Assembly: GCA_002299555.1 (NCBI GenBank)
Contig: DBOL01000080.1
Location: 1-52,156, forward strand
Length of the DNA: 52,156 bases
Source: Candidatus Aminicenantes bacterium UBA647
Lineage (GTDB): Bacteria; Acidobacteriota; Aminicenantia; UBA2199
Direction: 5' to 3'
Part shown: piece by piece, positions 24,757 to 33,870 of the stretch
Numbering within the stretch: the stretch's first letter is position 1
Layout: the number at the start of each line of letters is the position of its first letter
The notes under the pieces: model-generated
Seen by the model: only the letters and a program-made list of their open reading frames with translations
Databases searched by the model: none
Told to the model about the DNA's origin: nothing
Translations under genes and position numbers: made by a program

Positions 24757-26190
24757 CTATTTCAGTTTGCTTCTTAATGCACTCCTGGAAAGTCCCAGAT
24801 ACTCTGCGGTTTTGGACTTATTTCCATCAAATTTTTTGAGTGCTTTCAATGCGATCTCACTCTCAAGTTTTTTGAGATCCAGCTTGTCTTCGGGTAATTT
24901 CATATTATCCTGATCAAACACATTGTAATATTCAGATGAAGAAATGATATCGTCAAGGAATCCAAGATGTTCCTCACTTATACTTTCTTCATTATTAAGA
25001 AGTACAATTCTTTCAATTGCATTATGGAGTTCCCTGATGTTCCCGGGCCATGGATACTCTTTCAACATCTTTTCTGCTTTGGGTGTAATAGAATTAAAGT
25101 TCTTGTTTTTTGTCTTACTGAACTTTTTCATGAACATTTCAGTGAGAGGAAGTATCTCCTCTTTCCTTTTATGAAGAGGCAGGAGGCTGATATCCGCAGT
25201 ATTCAACCTGAAGTAAAGATCATTCCTGAACTTTCCCTCTTTCACCATTTTTTTCAGGTCCTTATTGGTTGCACAGATTATCCTGACATCCACTTTTACT
25301 TTCTTAAGTCCTCCCAGTTTGAAGAACTCTTTTTCCTCGATCACACGAAGAAGTTTTGCCTGAAGAGCTTCGGGGAGATCTCCGATCTCATCAAGGAAAA
25401 GGGTACCCTCATTTGCAAGTTCGAATTTCCCGATACTTCCGGATTTTTTTGAGTCGGTAAAAGCTCCAGGCTCATATCCGAAAAGTTCTGATTCAAACAG
25501 GGAGTGGGGGATAGCAGAGCAGTTTAACGGAATGAAAGGTGTTTTGTTCACAAGATTACCTGTATGTATCATTCTTGCGACAATTTCTTTTCCGGACCCT
25601 GTATCGCCTTCTATCAAAACAGGTATATCTCTATTTTTGTAAAGAATCTCACATTGTTCTCTGATCTTGTCCATATGTGCCGAGAAGATCCCTATTTCGC
25701 CATATCCTGCCAATTCTACGTAAGTATTGTGTATCTCCTGACATTTCTCTTTATACTTTGTCTTTTCAGTTCTTATTATTCTGTTAAGATTTGTTTTGAA
25801 TTCTTTGTTCTCACGAAGAAGTGACAGATGATCCATACTTCGTTTTATCACTTCATTAAGCTCATCTATATTCAAGGGTTTTTGAAGGTAGTCAAATGCT
25901 CCGGCACGGAGAGCTTTTATAGCAGAGTCCATGTTGCCATATCCTGTAATAAGTATGAAGTCGGTCATTTCTCCACTATCCAATTTCTTAACCTTTTCAA
26001 GGAATTCCAGGCCATCGATCCCTGGCATTTTGAGGTCTGAGATCACAATATCGAACGATCTTTCTGTATAAGCAGCCAGTGCAGATATGACATTATCAAA
26101 TTCATGGACATCAAGAGAGAGCTGGGTTTTCAAAAAATCATAGATCGAATTTCTGCTTAGTTCTTCATCATCTACAAGCAATATTCTCAT
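24757..26190 (-). CDS. NtrC-family response regulator (receiver + AAA+ + Fis HTH)
   Basis: 477 residues. The receiver domain (1-120) has Asp52 as phospho-acceptor (VISDLKMPG), the DD pair at 7-8 and Lys104. The AAA+ domain has Walker A GDTGSGKE (195-202), Walker B LFLDEIGDLP (about 265-273) and an arginine-finger region. The sigma54-contact loop reads GAFTDS (242-247) instead of GAFTGA. The C-terminal Fis-type helix-turn-helix (about 440-477, KFDGNKSKTAEYLGLSRSAL) binds DNA. Its ATG is one base after the kinase stop. With its partner it probably controls the neighbouring cytochrome genes, although no consensus sigma54 promoter was found by eye. Confidence 0.93.
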   Translation of the reverse strand: MRILLVDDEELSRNSIYDFLKTQLSLDVHEFDNVISALAAYTERSFDIVISDLKMPGIDGLEFLEKVKKLDSGEMTDFILITGYGNMDSAIKALRAGAFDYLQKPLNIDELNEVIKRSMDHLSLLRENKEFKTNLNRIIRTEKTKYKEKCQEIHNTYVELAGYGEIGIFSAHMDKIREQCEILYKNRDIPVLIEGDTGSGKEIVARMIHTGNLVNKTPFIPLNCSAIPHSLFESELFGYEPGAFTDSKKSGSIGKFELANEGTLFLDEIGDLPEALQAKLLRVIEEKEFFKLGGLKKVKVDVRIICATNKDLKKMVKEGKFRNDLYFRLNTADISLLPLHKRKEEILPLTEMFMKKFSKTKNKNFNSITPKAEKMLKEYPWPGNIRELHNAIERIVLLNNEESISEEHLGFLDDIISSSEYYNVFDQDNMKLPEDKLDLKKLESEIALKALKKFDGNKSKTAEYLGLSRSALRSKLK

Positions 26191-26191
26191 T

Positions 26192-28045
26192 CTAAGTATC
26201 TATCCCGGGGAACTCGATAATAAAAGTTGCACCACCATATTTATTCTTCTCGGTTTTAATGTTGCCTTTATACTTTTTAACGTAATGACTTATTATTGCA
26301 AGTCCCAGTCCTGTCCCTCCCTTGCTTTTGCCGGTCGAATAAAATGAGTCCATTAATTCATCCATGCCGATATCAGGAAGTCCTATACCGTTATCAACCA
26401 CTTTGATAACTGCTTTATTCCTGTTCATTCCTGTTACAATATTTATAAATTTGTCCCCCTTCCCTGATGAGCTTAATGAATTGATAGCATTTGTAAGAAG
26501 GTTAACGATTATCTGTTCTAAATGGACAAGTGCACATCTTACTTTTACCGGTTGTGATGATTTTTCATGATGAAATCTTATGCCATGGCTTTTTAGTTGA
26601 GATCTGACTAGTTTTAATGCATCTTCAACAGCTACATTAATATCAACGCTTTTGCTCTGATTATCTTCGGGAAGTATCCAGAAATTTCTCATATTGGTTA
26701 TTATCTCTGTTATCCGGTCAACTCCATCAGAGATGTTTTTCAGTTTGTTCAAGTAATTTTCATCAAGTTTCACACTATCATTTTCATTTTTGTAAATAGC
26801 GCTGTCAGCTGAGATCTTGATAGCATTCAATGGTTGATTGATCTCATGAGCAATTCCTGCTGCCATAACTCCGAGTGATGCCATTTTTGAGCTTTTTTCT
26901 GCAAGTTTTACTGCCATCATCTGACTTTCCTCTGCTTCAAGCCTGGCATTAAACTCCTGCTTGACTTCTCTGGTTCTCTCTTCGATCATCTCTTCAAGAT
27001 TTTCCCTATATCTTCTCAACTGACCTTCAGCATGTTTATGGAAGTAGATCATAAAAAAAGTAAGAATTGATAAGAAGAAGAATATTATGATCATCAGTAT
27101 CGATGACTGATCAGATAATTTCCTGAAAACGTCAGATACATCTTTGAGAAAATAGACTATGCCTACTTTTTTCCCTGAAGCATCATATAAAGGTAGTACC
27201 CCATGCATTAAATGTGCTCCGTTCTTTTTGCTTATTGAGAGAATTTTTTTTTCCGCTGGAATATTTTTTGAGATCTCAGACAAATCTATAAGATCTTCAT
27301 CTGAAGTTGTTTTCTCTATTAAAAGGTATTTTTTGTGATCATGCCAATTATCTGACAAGCCTTTCTCTTTTCTTACTGAGCGCCATTTCGACCTATCCAG
27401 AAAGGACTTCTCAATTATCAATCCTAATTCAGCATCAAAATTTTTTTTCAGGTTCTCGAAGAATGAATTAATTTCAATACCCAACTCTATATATCCGATA
27501 AGATTTCCTTTGTAGTACCAGGGATGAACTGCACGGATGGCAAAAGCGGTTTTACCAAGTTCTTTACCGGAATAGAGTTCTTTAGTCTTGATAGATCTCA
27601 TGTAAGTATATCTTGTGATCTTATCACCATATAATTTTCTGTTATGCATTCTAAGGAAACATGTTCCCTCTTCCTCTGTATTAAGAAAATACCAATGGGT
27701 AAAATAATTTTTGGCTTTTGTGTGATCAAATAATTCTTTCGAATAATTGTATAAAGCCTCCCTGTCCCCGGTCAGAAAAATTTCTGCCATTTTTTCATCT
27801 CTCACCATAACATCTATTGAGGATTCTAATGTCTTGGTCATATTAGTTTCATAATCTTCAAAATTCTTTTCAAGTCTTACCAGAATATTCCCGGTCATAA
27901 ACTTAATATTGGAGCGCTTTGAAATGTTAAGAAAGATAAATACTCCAACCAGATTGATCAATGCGATCAATACTATCATGCTGACTGCTTTATTTAGTTT
28001 CAGAGGATTTCCTTTTTTTTTGATCATGGCGCAAGTGGATATCAT
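26192..28045 (-). CDS. Sensor histidine kinase with periplasmic Cache-like domain
   Basis: 617 residues from the ATG at 28045. A membrane helix (about 20-40) and a second at about 317-340 enclose a sensor region of about 270 residues whose composition recalls dCache_3-type domains (HPWYYKGNLIGYIELGIEI). Residues about 385-617 are the kinase core: the phospho-accepting His is in GIAHEINQPLNAIK, the N box in NAINSL, and glycine boxes in DNGIGLPD and GTGLGLAI. It should phosphorylate the NtrC-type regulator encoded one base downstream. The ligand is unknown. No ribosome-binding site is present; a leaderless promoter sets the start, and a GTG codon just before the ATG is probably not used. Confidence 0.92.
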   Translation of the reverse strand: MISTCAMIKKKGNPLKLNKAVSMIVLIALINLVGVFIFLNISKRSNIKFMTGNILVRLEKNFEDYETNMTKTLESSIDVMVRDEKMAEIFLTGDREALYNYSKELFDHTKAKNYFTHWYFLNTEEEGTCFLRMHNRKLYGDKITRYTYMRSIKTKELYSGKELGKTAFAIRAVHPWYYKGNLIGYIELGIEINSFFENLKKNFDAELGLIIEKSFLDRSKWRSVRKEKGLSDNWHDHKKYLLIEKTTSDEDLIDLSEISKNIPAEKKILSISKKNGAHLMHGVLPLYDASGKKVGIVYFLKDVSDVFRKLSDQSSILMIIIFFFLSILTFFMIYFHKHAEGQLRRYRENLEEMIEERTREVKQEFNARLEAEESQMMAVKLAEKSSKMASLGVMAAGIAHEINQPLNAIKISADSAIYKNENDSVKLDENYLNKLKNISDGVDRITEIITNMRNFWILPEDNQSKSVDINVAVEDALKLVRSQLKSHGIRFHHEKSSQPVKVRCALVHLEQIIVNLLTNAINSLSSSGKGDKFINIVTGMNRNKAVIKVVDNGIGLPDIGMDELMDSFYSTGKSKGGTGLGLAIISHYVKKYKGNIKTEKNKYGGATFIIEFPGIDT

Positions 28046-28051
28046 CACAAT

Positions 28052-28057
28052 AAAATA
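28052..28057 (-). promoter_or_regulatory. Leaderless -10 element of the kinase gene
   Basis: TATTTT on the minus strand (28057-28052) ends exactly 6 bases before the ATG at 28045. No good -35 hexamer was recognised, so activation may need a regulator. Confidence 0.4.
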
Positions 28058-28086
28058 AAAAAGTCAAATTCTTCAGGTTAAAACAA

Positions 28087-30123
28087 TTAATGTATAAGGT
28101 CGTTTATCAATTTTTCGTATAGTTCAGGATTGTGAACCCCTTTACTGCCATCCTTCTTCAGCAATTTGTAGATCTCGAATAGTCTGTTCCCACTTCCCAG
28201 TTTTTCTTTATCTATTTTTGCTTTCAGTTTACCCATCAATTGTGTAGTGCTATTTACCCATTCAACATACATTTCTTCGTAATCTTCTTCGTGACAATCA
28301 GAACATTTTTTTCTGGTAGGCCTTATTATTTCCCCATCTCCGGAAACATGACAGTCGGTGCATTCTACATCGTTGATCATAACGTTGGGAATATCCAGTG
28401 TCAGATGTTCGATCTTACCTTCATAAATACTCTTTTGCACTGAATGGCATCTTACACACTCTTTCTCACTCTCTTTTTTATGGTGACAATCCATACAATC
28501 ACTCTTTTTTAGTATCAATTGTCCATGTACTGCTTTATTCGAATGACATTTCCTGCACGTCAATTCCTCGTTGACCAGATGTTTGTAGTGGGGGAAATCC
28601 CATCCGTAGACACTGGCGGTCCTTAACTCGATACCGGAATGGCAATTTGAGCATTCCCCGGGAACTATATTAGTTTCCTTATCAAAATTCGGAATCTTAA
28701 TTTGGATTTTCTTTTTTCCAAGACTTTTTAACAGCATTCCATATGATTCGTCAAGAAGTTTGTTTGCAAATGAAATGTTATGGATCGAATTCCCAAATTT
28801 GACCATCTTGAAATTAAATTGAGCATCCTGATATATCTTCTCAGCATTCTTCTTTAGCTTCTGATCGCTAATTGATGAGATCTCATTCCATATCACAGGA
28901 AAGATCTTCTTCAATTGCGAGATCTTTATATTTGTCTGATCTTTCCAGTTTTTAAGGATCTTGTTATATCCCCTTCCATGACAGGGTTCGCATGAATTTG
29001 AGTTTGCAACAAGAGTATCTCCCTTTTCTTCAAATGATACTGAGAAATTATGATGTTGATGACAAGCTTTACAATTAAGTCCGGATTCGAACATTGTACT
29101 TGGATGGACCGGAACATTTTTCCCGCCCTTCCCGGTGAACATCATAAGTTGCAGCTTGTGTGGATCTGTATGACATGAACTGCATTCGGGAATGATCTCC
29201 TCGGTTCTTGCAATAGATTTATGCTGGATCTCAGTATGGCACTGAAGGCATTCAACTTTATGGTCAGTTATATGTTTCTTATGAATAAAGATCGTCTCCT
29301 CATATTGATCGATCTTTCCCTGCTCTGCGTGGCAATTATTACACCTGTTCCTCGGGACAGCACCATCCCCTACAATCATCTCTCCGTGACATTTATAGCA
29401 ACTCACTTTTCTGGCAAGGATATTTGTGTGATCGTATATTATCTCACTATCCATAAAGTCTTTCTTGACCGGAGGGGTATGGCATTTAGTACACTTTGAA
29501 ATAACCTCAACTTCACTCTTGACTCCCTTGAAATGACATAAAAAGCATGAGCTTTTTGTTACAGAAAGATGAGAACCCTGAACTATCTGAGAATGACAAC
29601 TCGTACATCTCAATTGTTTTTCAAGTCTCAGGCCTTCAAGATGCGGGGCATGATCAAATATTATATTTTTCTTGAATTTCACTTTTCCCTTGAGGTTCCG
29701 GGTTTCATGGCATCCACTTCTAAGACAACTTGCATCTGATATCTCCGCCCACGGCTTGCTTTTTTTGTATACACCGGTGAAATAGTTTACTACCATTGAC
29801 GCTGCGGTAAGTTTCCCCTTCAACTTGTTTTTCAGGCCGGGAGGGAAATGGCAATCAGTACAGGTTACATCTTTGTGAGATGAATTAGCCCAACTATCAT
29901 AGTAGGGCTGCATGAAATGGCAGGTTGAACAAAATCCGGGTCTGGAAGTAACTTCAAGAGTTATTGACCCGAGAACAACCAACACTATAATTGTAACTAT
30001 AATTGACAGGATCAGCTTTTTCCAGCCTTTCCCCCAGATAAGTCTATGGAGAGAGACAACGTTTCTTTTTGTTAATTTTAATATTTTGAAGATCGATTTA
30101 AATGGTAATAGTAAAAATTTCAT
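28087..30123 (-). CDS. NapC/NirT-anchored multiheme cytochrome with 18 heme sites
   Basis: 678 residues from the ATG at 30123, which has GAGGTGAGG upstream; an in-frame start at 30228 would add 35 residues before the membrane anchor. One membrane helix (about 42-62) leads to a NapC/NirT/NrfH-like start (TSRPGFCSTCHFMQPYYDSW). I count 17 CXXCH sites plus one CX4CH (CLRSGCH), so up to 18 hemes. A roughly 95-residue heme-free helical region (about 400-495) divides the heme domain into two parts. NapC-type proteins take electrons from menaquinol and pass them to periplasmic partners; the long heme chain suggests a wire-like role. It lies just upstream of the kinase/regulator pair on the same strand. 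Confidence 0.9.
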   Translation of the reverse strand: MKFLLLPFKSIFKILKLTKRNVVSLHRLIWGKGWKKLILSIIVTIIVLVVLGSITLEVTSRPGFCSTCHFMQPYYDSWANSSHKDVTCTDCHFPPGLKNKLKGKLTAASMVVNYFTGVYKKSKPWAEISDASCLRSGCHETRNLKGKVKFKKNIIFDHAPHLEGLRLEKQLRCTSCHSQIVQGSHLSVTKSSCFLCHFKGVKSEVEVISKCTKCHTPPVKKDFMDSEIIYDHTNILARKVSCYKCHGEMIVGDGAVPRNRCNNCHAEQGKIDQYEETIFIHKKHITDHKVECLQCHTEIQHKSIARTEEIIPECSSCHTDPHKLQLMMFTGKGGKNVPVHPSTMFESGLNCKACHQHHNFSVSFEEKGDTLVANSNSCEPCHGRGYNKILKNWKDQTNIKISQLKKIFPVIWNEISSISDQKLKKNAEKIYQDAQFNFKMVKFGNSIHNISFANKLLDESYGMLLKSLGKKKIQIKIPNFDKETNIVPGECSNCHSGIELRTASVYGWDFPHYKHLVNEELTCRKCHSNKAVHGQLILKKSDCMDCHHKKESEKECVRCHSVQKSIYEGKIEHLTLDIPNVMINDVECTDCHVSGDGEIIRPTRKKCSDCHEEDYEEMYVEWVNSTTQLMGKLKAKIDKEKLGSGNRLFEIYKLLKKDGSKGVHNPELYEKLINDLIH

Positions 30124-30338
30124 TTCCTCACCTCTAGTGATCCGGAATAAAATATATTCATGAAAATTATATCCATAAAAAGAAATAATATATATATCTA
30201 AAGGTCTTAATTTTTGGTGTAATCCCACTTTCGAATATTACTACTAAAGTTTTAATTTGAACTTAATTCTGTACGGAATTTATATGGATCCTTTAAGTGT
30301 AAAATAGCTTCTGGTTTTTATTTATTGTAAACTGAAAA

Positions 30339-30366
30339 TTATTATGTTAAATTTTTTACATAATAA
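30339..30366. repeat. Inverted repeat in the cytochrome intergenic region
   Basis: TTATTATGT (30339-30347) is exactly complementary to ACATAATAA (30358-30366) across a 10-base AT loop. It lies in the 394-base space (30124-30517) between the divergent 18-heme and 19-heme genes. The rest of that space is AT-rich, with no reading frame and no consensus sigma54 promoter seen. The repeat is a candidate operator. Confidence 0.4.
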
Positions 30367-30517
30367 AAATCATTGAAATAGAGTTAATGAGTTTTATGAT
30401 TGGATGTTTAAACTCCCGACACTTGGAGATTTAACAATTTTTGCTTAGCTAACGTAAGTTGATCATTTAAATACATTTCAGGTTAATATGCCTGACAGAT
30501 TGTAAAAGGAGTTGATT

Positions 30518-33295
30518 TTGAGCAAAAATTTAAATTTAATGATTCTGGTATTGTTACTGATTTTGACCCCTCTTAATCTCCTGTCTTCCGATAATGAGAC
30601 CTGCATGGAATGTCATTCCGATGACAGCCTTAAAACTATCAGAGGCGGGGTAGAGGTTTCACTTTTTCTGGACATAAAGATTCATAACAAATCAGTTCAT
30701 AAGGGCCAGGATTGTATAAATTGTCATGAAGATGCCGATGTTGAGGAATTCCCTCACAAAGAGAGGCTTACACCTGTAAATTGCGGGAATTGTCATGATA
30801 AACCTCAGGAAGAATTTGATTCGGGTATCCATGGAAAATATTTTAAAACCAACCATTTGTATGCTCCCAATTGTACTGAGTGCCATGGCAAACACAATGT
30901 GCTTGCAGTTAACAACCCGGATTCTCCTTCATACAGAATGAATATTCCCTATCTTTGCGGGAAGTGTCACAGAGAAGGTGCACCTGTAGCAAGGATCTAT
31001 AAGATAAATGAGAGAAATATTATTGAAAATTACAGCCAGAGTATTCATGGTGAAGGATTGTTCAAAAAAGGATTGACCGTGACAGCGACATGTGTGTCTT
31101 GCCATAGAAGTCATAAGGTCCTCCCTCATACAAATCGCGCATCGTCCATTCATCCAAGTAATATTGCAGAAACATGTATGCAATGTCATGCAAGGATCGA
31201 AGATGTTCATAAGCAGGTAATTGAGAACAAGAAATGGGAAAAGAGCAAGGGTGCTATTCCTGCGTGTACGGATTGCCATCTTCCACATAAAGTGAGAAAA
31301 GAATCAATTGTCCTTAGGGTTTCGGATAAAGCATGTCTGAAATGCCATGAAGATGAAAATATCTCAATGATGGAGGATGGGAAGACGGTTTCACTTCATA
31401 TAAAAAAAGAAGACGTAAAATCATCAGTTCATATGGAGGTAACATGTGTTAAATGTCATTCAGATGTTAATCCTCTATTGAAGAGACCTTGTCAAACGGC
31501 AAATAAAGTTGACTGCAGCAGCTGTCATATCAGTATCGGTCAAGAGTATAAAAATTCAGGTCATGGAATTGCAAAAATGAATATGGTCAAGGATACACCT
31601 GATTGTGTAAGTTGCCATGGGAATCACACGGTTCAATCTCATTTTGATGACACCTCACCAATTTATAAAACAAATATTCCATCTCTTTGTGGTTCTTGTC
31701 ACAGGAAAGACTCTGAAATAAATAAAGTGCACGAATTGTCCCAGAAGGAAGTTATTAATGACTATTCTCAGAGTATACATGGACAGAAGCTGACAGAGAT
31801 GGGATTCCTTGTAAGTGCATCGTGTACTGATTGTCACAATAAGCACTATATTCTGAGTAGTAAAGATGAAAAATCATCCACTCATATTAAAAATGTCCAG
31901 GCTACATGTTCATCATGTCACAAGGGAATATTTGACGATTATATTAAAAGTATCCATTTTACATCTGAAGAATACAGAAAAGAGGACCGACCCACATGTA
32001 TCACGTGTCATTCTGCTCATAAGATCACAGATATAACAAAGGATAAGTTCATGACGGAAGTGACAGACCATTGTGGCGAATGTCATAAAGAGCTTTCTGA
32101 AACATATCTGGATACTGTTCACGGGAAAACTTATCAACTTGGATATCTCAAATCAGCAAAATGTTCTGATTGTCATAACGCTCACCTGATCCTTTCCACA
32201 AATGATCCGGATTCCAGTGTTGGTATGAACAATATAGTGAATACGTGTCAGAAGTGTCATGAAGATGCAAATGAAAGATTTACAGGATATCTCACTCATG
32301 CTACCCATCACGACAGGAACAAGTTTCCTATTCTCTACTACACATACTGGGCGATGACACTCCTTTTGATAAGTGTTTTCACATTCTTCGGAATTCATAC
32401 TTTATTGTGGTTCCCGAGGTCTTATAAAAATATGAAACTTAGAAAAAAAGAGGCACATGGAAAGGATGAGATTTATGTTCAGCGATTCGAGTTGTCTCAG
32501 AGGCTGACCCATATGTTTGTGATACTGAGTTTTCTTGCACTTGCATTCACCGGATTAATTCTGAAGTTCTCATTTATGCCGTGGGCAGCATTCTTTGCAA
32601 ATATTATAGGAGGAGCACACAACGCCGGTTTGATACACAGGTTTGCCGCTATAGTTACTTTCGGGTATTTCTTTTTCCATGTGTTCAATTTGATAAAACT
32701 TAAAAGAAAAAGTAAAACGTCGATTTTTAAATTCATTTTCAGTAAGAATGGTATGATGTTCAACAAGAAGGATCTGACGGATTTCTGGGGATCTCTGAAA
32801 TGGTTTCTCGGTCTCGGTAAAAGACCTGAATATGGGAAGTGGACATATTGGGAAAAATTTGATTATTTTGCTGTATTCTGGGGAGTTGCTGTTATTGGAA
32901 TGTCAGGACTGATATTATGGTTTCCGGAACTATTTACCAAGATTATCCCCGGGTGGGTTATTAATGTGGCAATGATAATCCACTCTGATGAAGCCCTGCT
33001 GGCAATAGGATTCATATTTACTATACATTTCTTCAATACTCATCTCAGACCGGAATCTTTTCCGATGGACAAAGTGATCTTTACCGGACTTGTTCCCCTT
33101 GAGGAGTACAAGAACGATAGGCCAGAGGAGTATAAAAGGCTCGTTGAGTCAGGTGAACTTGAAAGTAAACTGGTTAAACATAACGCATTTAAGAAACATG
33201 ACAAGTTTATTACTTTCATGGGTATGACATTTCTGCTGACGGGTCTGGCTCTCACAGCATTAATAATATATTCTATGTTGTTTGGATATAAATAG
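30518..33295 (+). CDS. 19-heme cytochrome c fused to cytochrome b domain (CbcL-like)
   Basis: 925 residues from a TTG at 30518, six bases after AGGAG; the in-frame TTG at 30512 directly abuts that site. A signal peptide (about 8-25) is followed by 19 CXXCH sites between about residues 30 and 590. The heme domain contains three repeats built as CxxCHxxH...CxxCH...(I/V)HG...CxxCHxxH. From about 610 a membrane cytochrome b module follows, with helices holding likely heme-ligand histidines (QRLTHMFVIL, LIHRFAAIVTFGYFFFHVFNL, MIIHSDEALLAIGFIFTIHFFNTH). The architecture matches Geobacter CbcL, an inner-membrane quinol oxidase for extracellular electron transfer. It is divergent from the 18-heme gene. 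Confidence 0.9.
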   Translation: MSKNLNLMILVLLLILTPLNLLSSDNETCMECHSDDSLKTIRGGVEVSLFLDIKIHNKSVHKGQDCINCHEDADVEEFPHKERLTPVNCGNCHDKPQEEFDSGIHGKYFKTNHLYAPNCTECHGKHNVLAVNNPDSPSYRMNIPYLCGKCHREGAPVARIYKINERNIIENYSQSIHGEGLFKKGLTVTATCVSCHRSHKVLPHTNRASSIHPSNIAETCMQCHARIEDVHKQVIENKKWEKSKGAIPACTDCHLPHKVRKESIVLRVSDKACLKCHEDENISMMEDGKTVSLHIKKEDVKSSVHMEVTCVKCHSDVNPLLKRPCQTANKVDCSSCHISIGQEYKNSGHGIAKMNMVKDTPDCVSCHGNHTVQSHFDDTSPIYKTNIPSLCGSCHRKDSEINKVHELSQKEVINDYSQSIHGQKLTEMGFLVSASCTDCHNKHYILSSKDEKSSTHIKNVQATCSSCHKGIFDDYIKSIHFTSEEYRKEDRPTCITCHSAHKITDITKDKFMTEVTDHCGECHKELSETYLDTVHGKTYQLGYLKSAKCSDCHNAHLILSTNDPDSSVGMNNIVNTCQKCHEDANERFTGYLTHATHHDRNKFPILYYTYWAMTLLLISVFTFFGIHTLLWFPRSYKNMKLRKKEAHGKDEIYVQRFELSQRLTHMFVILSFLALAFTGLILKFSFMPWAAFFANIIGGAHNAGLIHRFAAIVTFGYFFFHVFNLIKLKRKSKTSIFKFIFSKNGMMFNKKDLTDFWGSLKWFLGLGKRPEYGKWTYWEKFDYFAVFWGVAVIGMSGLILWFPELFTKIIPGWVINVAMIIHSDEALLAIGFIFTIHFFNTHLRPESFPMDKVIFTGLVPLEEYKNDRPEEYKRLVESGELESKLVKHNAFKKHDKFITFMGMTFLLTGLALTALIIYSMLFGYK

Positions 33296-33388
33296 ATTTT
33301 TTGTAAAAGACTTGTTGAAATCTGTTCGATTGGAAGTGAAAACTGCTATGGAGTTTATCCGATAAATTTTACAGGAAATGAATAAAGG

Positions 33389-33712
33389 TTATTCGTTTCT
33401 CAGGTATTCGGTTTTATATTCAGAAAGTTTGAGAACAAATTTTGACATGTTTTCTATGATCTTCAGAAGGCTTGCATCCGCAAGAGAGTAGTAGGCATAA
33501 ACTCCATCTTTTGATTTGTTCAGAACACCCATTTTAAAGAGAGCATTCAGATGGTTTGAAAGGCTGCTTGTAGATAATTGGGTTTTTTCCTGAAGTTCAG
33601 ATACATTCATTTTGTTTCTGCCTATAAGGTCAATTATCAAGAGGCGTGAAGGTTTTGTTATTACCTGACAAACCATCGAGTATTGTTCGTAAAATTTAAT
33701 GTTTCGTGCCAT
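33389..33712 (-). CDS. ArsR-family winged-helix regulator
   Basis: 107 residues. The helix-turn-helix reads MNVSELQEKTQLSTSSLSNHLNALFKMGVLNKSKDGVYAYYSL (about 35-80), the ArsR/SmtB pattern with a beta wing. Only one cysteine is present (Cys15), so the usual metal-binding CXC site is missing and the inducer is open. It ends 93 bases after the convergent 19-heme cytochrome gene and is divergent from rnhA. A TAAAAT element ending 8 bases before the ATG suggests an mRNA with almost no leader. ArsR-type regulators often accompany hgcAB, but this one lies about 9 kb from that pair, so a link is only a guess. Confidence 0.85.
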   Translation of the reverse strand: MARNIKFYEQYSMVCQVITKPSRLLIIDLIGRNKMNVSELQEKTQLSTSSLSNHLNALFKMGVLNKSKDGVYAYYSLADASLLKIIENMSKFVLKLSEYKTEYLRNE

Positions 33713-33840
33713 TTGACTATATTTTATTAAAAAACATTTAAAAAGTCAAAACTATTGAACTCTAAAATAAAGAAATATATAAATTAACAAATACTTATTA
33801 ATATCTCTTTCGAATATATTGTATAATCAACATGTAATTT

Positions 33841-33860
33841 GTTAGTTGGAGTTAGTTGGA
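33841..33860 (+). repeat. Tandem duplication of the rnhA ribosome-binding region
   Basis: GTTAGTTGGA occurs twice in direct succession (33841-33850 and 33851-33860). The second copy supplies GGAG for the rnhA start at 33871; the first is a redundant copy. Confidence 0.8.
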
Positions 33861-33870
33861 GAAAATTCAG

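Noticed and set aside
24967..25452. A 161-codon plus-strand open frame
   Set aside because: It lies antisense within the NtrC-type regulator's conserved AAA+ domain and has no features of its own.
30124..30517. A sigma54 promoter for the cytochrome genes
   Set aside because: No GG-N10-GC element with the TGGCAC/TTGC context was found on either strand.
30600..32300. CRISPR-like or DNA repeat array in the 19-heme gene
   Set aside because: The periodicity comes from CXXCH codons and protein-level repeats; the DNA between them is not conserved.
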